Positions 20,314 through 30,022 of a stretch of DNA of 30,022 nucleotides are shown in pieces. The DNA lies in contig JAPEVF010000567.1 in NCBI GenBank assembly GCA_029747585.1, forward strand, positions 1 through 30,022. The letters are read 5' to 3'. The position numbers and the translations under genes are program-made. Numbering within the stretch: position 1 is the first letter of the stretch; every line of letters begins with the position of its first letter. The stretch is from Pleurotus djamor. Its lineage: Eukaryota; Basidiomycota; Agaricomycetes; Agaricales; Pleurotaceae. The notes under the pieces are model-generated. The model worked only from the letters and a program-made list of their open reading frames with translations. It was not told where the DNA came from and did not search any database.

Positions 20314-21345
20314 CTAACGCCCCACCTTCTCGGAACTAGAGGGAAATTTCACTATGTATATCAGTCTCTTGAAGAGAACATTGCCGGCTTACATGCGTTT
20401 CAGCCACGATTTCGACTTTTCCGTGTTCGGCACCGCATAAAAGTCTTGCTGTCGCTTGACCTATTGTCATGGGAATCGGTACTCAGGACAGCCGAACGCG
20501 AAAAAGCACACCTCTTGACTGTAAACGATGAACTGATCCTCCAAGGACGACCAGACATTTCGAGCCAGTGGACTCGCGTCACGGAGGAGCGGGAGCAAGC
20601 TCGCCTCCTCGGTTTTCAAATGGCTCCACCATTCAACGAACTTCCCAGCGACTTGAATAAGCTCCGAGGCCGCCGCCGCCATTTTGTCGAGAAGCTCAGT
20701 ATCAAAGCTTGTGTGCTGTCCACTACCTGGCGTTCGTTGACTCTGGAAATCTTGCTGGGCCTTTTTCACCGGACGACGAAAAGTGAGTTCCACCATCATG
20801 TTGGTAAATAAGTCGAACTCACTTGGAATAGTGCAGTACGAATTCTCCTGAAGTCCTTCTCCAAATCAGCGGCCGCCTTGTGCGCGTCGCTAACATCTAT
20901 CATCATCATCGCCAAAATACAAGTATCCCCAGCCTGATACTGTTCATCAAGAATCATCAACGCATTCCTCGATATCATTCGACCTTTATCTGCTACGGTA
21001 ACACTTGTGGTGATGGTTTTGGAGTAGTGTTTCGACTGCTCGTCCAGGACCTTGTTCACGGCGACCGCACCCGCTGGGAGTTGGTCTTTCTTGGTCTTGC
21101 TTTTTCGGTTATCAGAACTCTTGGTAAGTCCACCCAATTCATGTCACTTTGAATTGCACTCACGCGTACTGCTCATGGAAGGTCCTGATACAATGAAACG
21201 TCCGCTGACTCGCTATGGTCAACTCCCGGACAATGACGAGGGTATCCGGGGACAAGATAGCGGTTTCGGTGCTTTCAAACCCTTGAGGTTTATCCGCTCG
21301 GCTCCCTGATGATAGGTACGCACTGTTTCGCCTCTGGATCTGCAA
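20314..21345 (-). CDS. Unrecognised alpha-helical protein family, right copy
   Basis: It is a paralogue of the broken gene at 11533-13545, in inverted orientation on the other side of the P450 cluster. Exons: upstream to 21164, 21117-20823, 20742-20512, 20460-20393, 20335-20314; introns of 46-80 nt with GT and AG ends. The product ends VKRQQDFYAVPNTEKSKSW...KR then ISEKVGR and TAG. Conserved blocks shared with the left copy are SQRTFHCIRTFHEQYA, TITTSVTVADKGRMISRNAL, IDVSDAHKAAADLEKDFRRI, FVEWWSHLKTEE, SLEDQFIVYSQE and VKRQQD. Residues are helical, charged and likely coiled-coil; no membrane segment or signal peptide is visible. The 5' end is uncertain: an ATG at 21345 is the first in frame with the upstream exon, but the left copy has several more exons, so this gene may be shorter or extend to about 21480. 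Function unknown. Confidence 0.72.
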
Positions 21346-23770
21346 ACGCTAATTCCCTTGGCGTTAGCTTATCCTTATTGATACACTGCGACGTGTACTC
21401 ACATATCGGTCTTATCGACATGGTTAATCTATAACAGCTACGTCTTCGACGGTAGTAAAGGACGGTAGTGCAGGACAAGGGAGATCCACGAATCGTCCAA
21501 CCCTACCTATATTCCAAGGGCCTGATGGTTTCCTCGAGGCATCATCTTCGGCGCTCGTCTGTGATAGCGGTCTGCGATAGTGAGGCCCATGAACGGGAGT
21601 GTTACGGCGTAGCCCTTCCTATTCTAGCTTAGGAACTCATTGGAGTATAAGCCGTGGGCCATTACTTACCGGGTTAGTATCTTCTCATGAAACCTTTAAA
21701 TATTGATGCTTGAAACTGATGCCGCGAATTCAACGCAAACCTACCTACTTGATGCAAATCGACGGAATCCTCAAGACAAGTGCAACCGCCGTTCTCTTAT
21801 CTTTTATCTCGCCGGGGAACTACTCCAGAATTTGCGCCGATATCAACTCTTCTTCGATCCATGACAAAGAAAACTGAACGGCTTGCCCCAGCACGCGTTG
21901 GAGTTTGATTGGCATCGAGTCGGAGAAATGAAGTCGGTTGGTTTGTGGGTGGAGAGGACTCAACAGAAAGGATCAAGGGGAAACTAGGCCGATGAATCCC
22001 GCTGGCTACCCTTGACGTTTGATACCTCGACCGCCTCAAAACCTTTGTCGCCGACGCCGAAGATGAGCCCTCCCACCATCAAGCCGTATTACTATCAAAA
22101 CCACTCCTCTCACACGATGCCCATGCCTGTCAGTGTTCTCGGCCTTCATGTCAGGGACTGTGAGTCGCTCTGTTGTCTCGATCCTCGTCTTTCTCACCTA
22201 CAGCTCAGAGGATCCATCTTGCTGTTGTGCTTTACCCAACTTGATTCCAAGTTTTCAACAACCAGCGCCAGCTACCATTCTCATTCCGTCGCTTTTATCG
22301 GACGTTGCGCCGATACTCTAGCTGGAGCTCTACGCGTGTACCCAAGATGAACCAGGTCCTACCGTCCTCTCGAACTTTAGGCGTTTCCTTCTTCCGATCA
22401 CGCCGAACCAATGAACCGACCGCAATAGAAAAGGCGAGACAAACTAAACACGCGCGACTGTTACGCTGCCTGATCACACACTTACAATCTATGATGAAAT
22501 TCCCCAGGTCTGCTTTTCCTCCGGTTACTGTGGCAAGTATCCATACTCTCTATCCCTGACCCGACGGTCGGGCATTTCTCAAACCAATGACACAGCTCTC
22601 GTTTAGGACAGGCCCCTCTATTCCAATTTCCACATTTATTGGACACCTCCTCACTCGTAGGTACGGGTTCTTCACTGCCCGTTGAATTGGCTTGCCTCTT
22701 TCTATTCTAGGTTCTATCCAGGACCAACCCCTGTTTCGAAGAATCTTGCCTCGCGGTCCCGAACAAGCCATCCAGGTAAAATACAAGACGCGTTGACACA
22801 GTCCTGAATCATATCCCCCGCGATTGGAGGGAGTTTAAGGCACTCGTCTTTTTGGGTGGTACAGAATGGTCCACGTTTGGTACCTTCGAGACGGCGACTT
22901 GTTCTTGCAGCAGCAAAGTGCGATCGAGTATTTCTGAGCCTGCCGCCCAGTCTGTACTGAGGCTCCTCAGTTTTCGACGCCGAAACATGTCACAATCGAC
23001 GCCAACAGGCGGAGTGGACAAAACACGGTCACACCCAGTTGGGTGAGTTGATTCATATTCAGTCGACGATTGGTCAACCAGCCACCCGGATACTTGTGTC
23101 TTTTTGTTTGATTTATTCGAATATGTGGATTTGGGTGATTTAGAGCCGCACAGATGTAGAAATTGCGAAAATGGAGGCTATTAAAGAGTCAGGGGCGTGA
23201 CGTATTGGTGAAAACAGGTAGTCTGGAATGAATGACAAGATGATGAGAGGTAGCGATCGCTTATACTGACCGCAATTGTATGCTCGTCATCTTCCTTCTT
23301 TTTTTTCTTTCTGTTTCCTTCTCTCCCGTAGAGTCCCTCTTTCCTATGTACGGAGTCGGGGAAATACTTACGTGATACGCCGGACTTACGTGCATCAGTA
23401 CCGTCATCTCAAACAAGTCTGTTTCCCTCTTGCGCCGGCGGCGGCGCTGTCACCGTTCGTCGTGTCAATCTTCCTTCATCACTCCACAGGCGAGATGAAC
23501 AAAATACACCTTTTCCAAGGCATTAAAGACCTCCTACCGCTTAAACATGGTGCGTTTGTGATAAGTATCTTTTTTGCACGTCGGACGCGAATGTCCCTGG
23601 GCATTGAGCACCATCGTCGATTTTTCCGAGGTTCGCATATTTGACTCGTTTCCAACGCGTTCATTGAGACGGTAAGGACGGTAGCAGAGATAGCGAATTG
23701 ACAAGTCGTCGTGCATTGGGCTGGTGATAGGGGTCTTTGGGGATGGATTGGTGTATTGCAGGCGACGCGT
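21346..23770. other. No recognisable gene
   Basis: Open frames are short and unlike known families on either strand. CT-rich stretches and many GT/AG pairs occur, but I could not chain them into a coherent protein. Two copies of the recurring motif found further right (ACAGGCG...GAACAAAATAC type) lie at about 23004-23026 and 23485-23507. Confidence 0.4.
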
Positions 23771-25605
23771 CGATCCTCCCAATCTCTTCCACCTTTCTTT
23801 CTCTTCTTCGAAGACGTCGGCCAGGGTACATGCCTGCTACGACATTGCACTCGAGCTCGAGCCACATCGTACACGTGTATGAACAAAGGACGCGATCGGC
23901 CTCTGGAACGCGCTGGAATTTGGGACGCGCATGAGTAGGCGTCGACTACGGCGGGTTGATTCGATGAATTAGCTGGAGGGTAAGAGGATGAGCGTGGAAT
24001 GAGAGATGGAAGAGGCGGTAAAGAATGTATGGACGACGACGCTCGCTAGCCGTCGACGCCTCGAATCCGTCGTCCTCAGGCCGAAGCATCCACTGACTGG
24101 AGACGGCTCGCCTACTCTTGTGAGTCTTGCCACCGTCTTCTGTAGCGTTTATGCCTAACTTCCCTCCGCTCTTTTTGGTGCTACTCTAGATTGAATACCT
24201 TGACACTCTACGTTCGCACTCCAGGTGACCAACTCGGGCTTCGGTTTTATTTACCTGCAAATCGGTTGCACTGAGCCCTGCCCCGAACCGGTTACCCTGC
24301 ATGGAAGATGGTTAGCGCCACCTCAACATCTACCCCACCAGTCTCCGCTGTGCACCCAATGCGCCCCCTGGTAGCTTTCCACGATATAATGCTTCTCGAA
24401 TCAACATCATCGCAGCTTCTAGTCATCAACGCTCTGCGCTCACCGCTGAAATGAACTTGGCCCCCAAGGAACTCGGGTCCCGACTCCACTGACGCAGACA
24501 GAGCCACGTCTACGCGCACATCAACACATACATAATGCTAGCGTATTTTCGACGATCTGGACGTAGACCTGCTCGTTATTTGCCACCAAAGCGCAATGGG
24601 GATTGCTGATGAAGAAGGAGACGTCGAGCGATCGTGCTCCTCGCTCTTGATTTGATTGGCACGACCCTCTCATTGTCCTCCTAGTTTCCTTTGTGATACA
24701 CACCACTCCCAGCTCGGCTACGTCGTCGTCGTCGCTGCTGCTCGTGTTATCAGCGTTCGTGTTGACTTCGCTGGCGTGTGGCTTGGGTCGTCGTTTTATA
24801 CGATCATAGTGCCCGCGTGCAATTCCGCGCAAATGTTTAGATGGATGGATGGGTACAGAGGTGGAAGTAATCCGGCTGTTCCTGCGTCAGGTGGAGCTCG
24901 ACCTATGTGCTATGATGGGTGGTGTTGCTGGTTGGTGGTAGCGGCGTTACGAAGAATAATAGTCGTCGTCGTCATGATGGAGAAGACAAAGGTGGTCACT
25001 GTCGGCTCCAACGCAGGAACAAGGAAATACCTCTTGTACGACCCCCGCTCCTGCTGCCGGCGTCGGCGATCATGAACGTAATCCCGTCGGACGGCCGGAT
25101 GATAACTCTCGTGCCAACGAGAAAGAAGACTGGCAGGGTACTGTCAATCAAGTGCATGATGGATGCCACCCTGTTGATGGACCTTGGTCGGGGATGAAGA
25201 TGTAACACATCTAGGAAGTCGACGACGAGTTCGCTTTCGGCGAGTAATGGAGGGACGATATAGCTGTGGAGGAGAAAGGGGAGGAATGGAAAGAAGACAG
25301 AGGGTGACCATCGAGCAAGTCTTGAGCTTGAACGTCAACACGCCGGTCTACTCTTCTTTTCTCATCCTTCACCTCTGTTGGCTCTGCTTACGGTGGATGG
25401 GCTATGGCTATGGCTTTGGTTATGGATCAAGATGGTGTTGCTGGTTGTTGGTTGGTTCCTAGATCGCACGCACCATGACAAGAAGTGAAGCTGCCCATGG
25501 TTCGAAGACCTTTTCATCCTACCCCTTTGTTTCTCTTTCTTCATCACCTCCTCCCCGTTCCTCGTCGATGCCTACGCCGACGCCTGGGTACAATTCGAAG
25601 ATCGG
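23770..25605 (+). repeat. Diverged direct duplication, left copy
   Basis: It shares an ordered series of blocks with 28820-29965. These are CCCAATCTCT...CTTCGAAGA (23779-23816), TTGCACTCGAGCTCG (about 23845), GGACGCGATCG...GGAACGCG (about 23888), CTCGCTAGCCGTCGA (about 24041), TGTAGCGTTTATGCCT (about 24140), GTGCTACTCTAGATT (about 24178), GACCTTTTCATCCT (about 25507) and CTCCTCCCCGTTCCTCG (about 25548) to TTCGAAG (25603). Order and orientation are conserved. No protein family is recognised inside. Confidence 0.75.
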
Positions 25606-26934
25606 GTCATCGCTGGAATGACGACCGTCCTTTCATGGTATGTACAGGGAAATCTGAGACCAAGGACTCCGGGACTCGAGCTTCACAACCTTTCCTCTGT
25701 TATCTACTCGTTTCTCACCTTACCTTTCTTCATGCTGTATGTATGTGTATGTGCTACCCTTCCGCTCAATGCTCAATGCTTGACATCTTGTGTGGATTGT
25801 GGGATGCGATGGTAGTGTTTGTGGTCGTGGAAACAGGGGACGGCCAGCTGATAGAGAAGGATGTGGTCGGCTATGCCTCGAAGCTACCACCTTAGTAAAT
25901 CCAGGCCTGTATTCTCGCTGTACACCCATTGCTTTCCTTCTGCGTTGGCACCCTCAAATTGGCTTTATTACTGTGTTATTGCGATCCGTTTTCATAATCC
26001 TGTTTGGCTTCCCTAGGACAGGCCAGGTGGACGAAATAGCATACTTAGTAGATTGAATGATCCGTGGTCGAAGAGTTGATGAAGTCCAGTAAAGAGTGGA
26101 TTTTTTCCTTGCTGTACTCAGTATGCAGCTTGCGTCAATTAGAGTACTCTATTGGTTACACTCATAATTGGTCGGATTCGAGTGCCTCATCATTTGTTCG
26201 CATTTTGAGCGAACTACTCATCATTTCGATGATATCTGGAGCTTACTATAGCCAGACCGACACGGCCATGATAAACGGAGTCGAATCGCATCGATGTTTC
26301 ACAAGATTGCTCGTTTGCTACCCTGCCTCCATTCTTCATTCCATACGCATACACACTGCCCTTGACAGCTCGACGCTTGATGTTCTTACTCCACATTCTT
26401 ATCCCTTCAAATCTCAAACCTTCCATTCCTTCTCGCGGTGAAGACGATCTTCGACTCGCTTATCCTTTGTTCCTTTCAGTAATTAAGTAAATTTGGTTCT
26501 CCTTCGTCCCTCCGTCCCGCAACACCCGGTGCCATTGACTGACTCGTTAGGTGGTCGTCCGCCTTGACACCCTTTTTACACCGCGTGCCAAGTTCCTACT
26601 CCAAGCCTACTCCTCCCTCGCCAGGTTGGACGGACAAAATCCTATAATAGGACACTGAGTGCATCGTCTGAATGCGTCGAGACAGCGTTGATTCTCCGGT
26701 GAAGTGATCCACTATTTTGTCCCCCCTCCGAGTTTGTTTTACCTGTAAACCGATGAGTGATAATTTGCGTACATCAACACCGGCATCAGATCCCTTCTTA
26801 CACACATTGGCATATATTCCCTGACGTCCATCTCTCTTGAACGCGAGTATCCTGCAGTTCTGAGGAGGTGTTCAATGTTCGTTGACCGAGAGTGCCTATC
26901 TAGTTGAGTAACTTCACCCCTCGGCTTCGAGTTC

Positions 26935-27000
26935 CCAGGTCAGCTGAACGAAACTCACTACTTTGGAGACATCCCAGATTGCCAGTGTTACACATGCGAT
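26935..27000 (+). repeat. Dispersed repeat, copy with a long match
   Basis: The stretch CAGGTCAGCTGAACGAAAC, then CACTACTTTGGAGACATCC and CAGATTGCCAGTGT, matches 28250-28312 over about 55 bp with few changes. The order of blocks is identical, so the two descend from one sequence. Confidence 0.75.
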
Positions 27001-28248
27001 GATTGCACAGTCTTGGAAAGCAGTTTTGGCTTTTTTGCCGAGCTAGGTGTCAGTGGAGCAAATCTCGCGCAACTTTTGCAGTCAATTTGCAGTTAGCAGT
27101 TTGGAGTCAACACGTCTCCACTCAACCAACAGGTCAGATGGCCGGAATATCAAACCCAACTGCTACTGTCAAATCATACTTCACAACACTCGGTTGTCGA
27201 AGGGAAATTCGGTATTTTTGTAGAGCATTCGTAATTTAAATTAGTTACTTACCACTGGTCATTCCGAGTTGTTCGTCCCATCATGGGAGAATGTTCGTGG
27301 TGTGTTTAACCACTTTGATTCTCCTGCTGTACATATGGTTGACTTCTTCGTCCCTCTCTAGGTCTTTGTGTTGCAGCGTCGCGGACATTGCCTGTGTTGG
27401 TGATAGGAAGCCTGGGTGCGAATCGGTGTCCAAAGCCAACAGCGTCGCCGCTTACTCCTTCCATCCTAAGCCCCGTTATCAGCGACATTCCACTCCTCCC
27501 TCTATCTTCCTCGACACGAACCTAATCTCCGAAGAAGTAGAACGAACGATTCAACTGCGATGCTTGAAGATTGGGGACCGAGTGCCAATCGAGTGCCCCT
27601 TGGACCCTGAGGCCTGATTTCGCAAGCACAGGTCAAGTAAACGAAATACGCGCCTTTGATGTGCTGTCAGATTAAATCCCACTTCCGCTTCGAGGGCTCC
27701 GCACGACAGGCGTATATGCTTCTTGGATTTTTTTCACCATATCTAGGAATTTCGAAATATGGACTGTACTTTTGCCGGAGGTAACCAGTTCTGATATTTT
27801 TGGGTCGAACGGAGCTAATAGATACATGGAATGTGAGAGATGGTTGGTGTTATGAGAGACCGAGCATGGTGAGTGAGAGAGTGAGGGGATGGAAGGAGGA
27901 AGGACGGCTGAAGAGGTGAGTGAGTTGGCGATGACCCTTAGGCTGATTCCCCTGGAAAGGTGAGATGGACAAGATACAACACTTACCCCGACCAATGTCG
28001 CGATGCACCGGATATAACGGACAAGTAAGAAAAGCATTGAATGTTTTTCAAAAACTTAAATCGGGCTTATTCAATCGAGCTTTCAGTTTCACGGTCTCGT
28101 TTGTTGGAGAAATGAAACACGCGTGCACTCTCGCCACCTTGAAGCAAGTTGAGAGTAAGTGATCTGTTCTACTTAAATAAAATGTTTATTGCCTCGCGGC
28201 CATCGAGGTGATGAACCCGCCTTATCACTCACACTCACATTTCGCTTT

Positions 28249-28312
28249 GGCAGGTCAGACCAACGAAACACACGACTTCGGAGACATTGCAGATTGCCAA
28301 TGTGTTCTACGT
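28249..28312 (+). repeat. Dispersed repeat, second copy with a long match
   Basis: The stretch CAGGTCAGACCAACGAAAC, then CACGACTTCGGAGACATTG and CAGATTGCCAATGTG, is the counterpart of 26935-27000, about 1.3 kb downstream in direct orientation. Confidence 0.75.
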
Positions 28313-28819
28313 TGGAGCATATCTTGTGGTGTTGCGCGGTCCCTTTTGTTTTATTTGTATTTGGAGTATGGATCGGAGACCGCACTTGCGTGTCAGATGG
28401 TCGACTAGGGTTATTTGCTATGGAGTCAAATGTCCCTGGGAGCTAGTCGTCACTCGAGTTGATTGTCAATTTATACGGGTGTACTTGTTAGTTTTCATTC
28501 TGGCGCGTAAGCGCGTTCAGTCAGACAGACAACGTGACGATAGTGAACGAAAACTGACTACGCCATGGAAAGGGGAGAGGTAAGGGGCGAAGAGAATTTG
28601 TACTCTATGCATGCGTTTACGCGCCGAGTTTAGCACAGATTTCTTTGAGATTTCTGGCTGGGAGATACGGTGAGCTCAGAGTACGGTGTGGCATCACTCG
28701 GGCTGATGGTGATGGGCGTAGCGCAGAGTCGATGTTGTACTGACAGGGGTGGAGTATTTGGCAAAGAGCTGGTGTACAAAGCTAGAAGCATAGCCACATA
28801 CCCTATGGATTCACAACGC

Positions 28820-29965
28820 GTCTCCTTCCCAATCTCTCCCTCGTTTCCCCTTCTTTCTCCTTCGAAGATATCTCTCAAGATACACGCTCGGTATACTCTT
28901 GCACTCGAGCTCGGCTTACAATGTGCATGCGCTTGACAAATGGACGCGATCGAGCCCTTTGGAACGCGTTGGACTTTGCGAACGGATCGAGTTCGGAGTA
29001 CGCGTCGGTTTGGTGGATCGATTGAACGGGATGGAGGGGAAGAGACGAGGATGAGTGTGGAGTAATATATGGAAGAATGGGATGGTAAAGAGGCTTGAAG
29101 CTCGCTAGCCGTCGAGACTCGACACCTCTAACAACACTGCAAATCTGTCGTCCTGAATTGAAGCTTGAAGCCCCCAAGTTGGACGCAACCATCCACGGAT
29201 GAGCTGTACCTGGCTCTCATACTCAGTACTGTGAGTCTCGCTTTTGTCTCTTGTAGCGTTTATGCCTGATTCCGCTCCCCTCTTTTTTCGTGCTACTCTA
29301 GATTCGATGTCTTTCGGGGAAACATGTTACCAAGAAACTCGGGCTCCGGCTGTACCTGCGATGACGGTCCTATATCCAACTCCAACTCCAACGGGCTGTA
29401 CCAAGAGCTCCGAACAAGTACCGCAATGACTTGGACCAGCTGTTGACAAAAGACGACCCAGTGCAGCTCTGTACGTTCTGAACTCTTGTTTATGCTTTTC
29501 TTGCCCACTTATGATTTTGCTCGGCAGCAGATGGCTTATATCATAACCGCTATCGGTCCCTGGTGTTCGTTGGTTACTAGGCGAGGAAGGGAACTGGTCA
29601 TGGGGATGGGGATGTCACGCATCTTGAAAGTTGACGAAGAATCTGCTTGAACGATTAATGGAAGGAGGACATGGTTGTGTAGGAGGGGAAAGAAGAAGAT
29701 GAGGACAAGTGAGACGAGCATCTCATGTTATCATGAGGCGTGGCTCTCCATGCCCCTCGTCATTCACCTCCGCTGGCGTTGGTCATTGTCGATTGGATCT
29801 GGGTTCTGGGTCTATGGGTTCGAAGACAGTGATCCTGTTTGAAGACGGCCAGTTTCAAGACCTTTTCATCCTCTATCCTTCACCTTCGTTTCTCCTCCGC
29901 CATCAACCCCTCCTCCCCGTTCCTCGTTGATACCGACGCCGACCACTAGGTACGATTCGAAGTTG
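28820..29965 (+). repeat. Diverged direct duplication, right copy
   Basis: Counterpart of 23770-25605, about 5 kb away. Matching blocks are CCCAATCTCTCCC...CTTCGAAGA (28829-28869), TTGCACTCGAGCTCGG (about 28898), GGACGCGATCGAGC (about 28942), AGCTCGCTAGCCGTCGA (29099), TGTAGCGTTTATGCCTGA (about 29253), GTGCTACTCTAGATTCGATG (29290), GACCTTTTCATCCTC (about 29861) and CTCCTCCCCGTTCCTCG (about 29910) to GATTCGAAG (29962). It is about 0.7 kb shorter than the left copy because of deletions or insertions in the middle. It may continue past the window. Confidence 0.75.
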
Positions 29966-30022
29966 AGGGTCGTCGCTGTCGTCGGACCGATGAACGATAT
30001 CACTAGTTCTTTGGTCCAGGGA

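Larger units (their letters stand above)
25620..28820. other. No recognisable gene; holds most copies of a dispersed motif
   Basis: No coding family is recognised. The plus strand repeatedly carries a motif close to CAGGTCAGNTGAACGAAA: about 26018, 26619, 26935, 27130, 27628, 27957 and 28249. Stretches of short open frames between them do not join convincingly. Confidence 0.45.

Noticed and set aside
24656..25462. Plus-strand open frames of 92-139 codons in the left duplication copy
   Set aside because: They are not preserved as frames in the right copy at 28.8-30 kb, so coding is not supported.

Overview
The window looks like nuclear DNA of an agaricomycete (basidiomycete) fungus. Every gene I can read is cut by short introns of about 50-80 nt with GTRNGT donors and CTNAC/CTGAC branch sites, and the gene families (tandem microsomal P450s, fast-evolving F-box proteins, a divergent actin) fit that group. 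I would not name a genus from sequence alone. There are no rRNA or tRNA genes, no CRISPR array and nothing prokaryotic. Seven N bases at 5180-5221 and 11060-11070 mark poor base calls.

Left part (1-6.2 kb): 1-3.3 kb is degenerate repeat DNA without a convincing gene and contains a perfect 448-bp tandem duplication (1682-2577). At 4.75-6.23 kb on the minus strand is a divergent actin-like gene. I could rebuild it exon by exon, including a 6-nt micro-exon. Its DNase-loop region is shortened and it loses homology after the subdomain-4 region, so it is probably a decayed or specialised actin paralogue.

Middle (7.5-11.0 kb): two divergently transcribed F-box genes share an upstream region into which a 276-bp miniature inverted-repeat element (26-bp perfect ends, TA target duplication) has inserted.

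Core (11.5-21.35 kb): a tandem trio of related cytochrome P450 genes, all on the minus strand, is flanked by two members of one unrecognised alpha-helical protein family that face inward. P450-A (13542-15629) and P450-B (16154-18258) look intact and share ten exons, including a conserved 19-nt micro-exon in the I-helix. P450-C (18671-19880) is a pseudogene: it lacks the first three exons, has a one-base deletion and has a GT-to-AT donor mutation. The left flanking helical gene carries a Trp-to-amber change and has lost a splice acceptor. The right copy has an open reading frame in every exon I could align. The block reads as a locus that grew by tandem duplication and is partly decaying. No terpene synthase, polyketide synthase or other backbone gene is visible, so no pathway can be assigned.

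Right part (21.4-30 kb): no recognisable protein gene. It holds a diverged direct duplication (about 23.77-25.61 kb versus 28.82-29.97 kb) and a recurring degenerate motif close to CAGGTCAGNTGAACGAAA, seen at least nine times.
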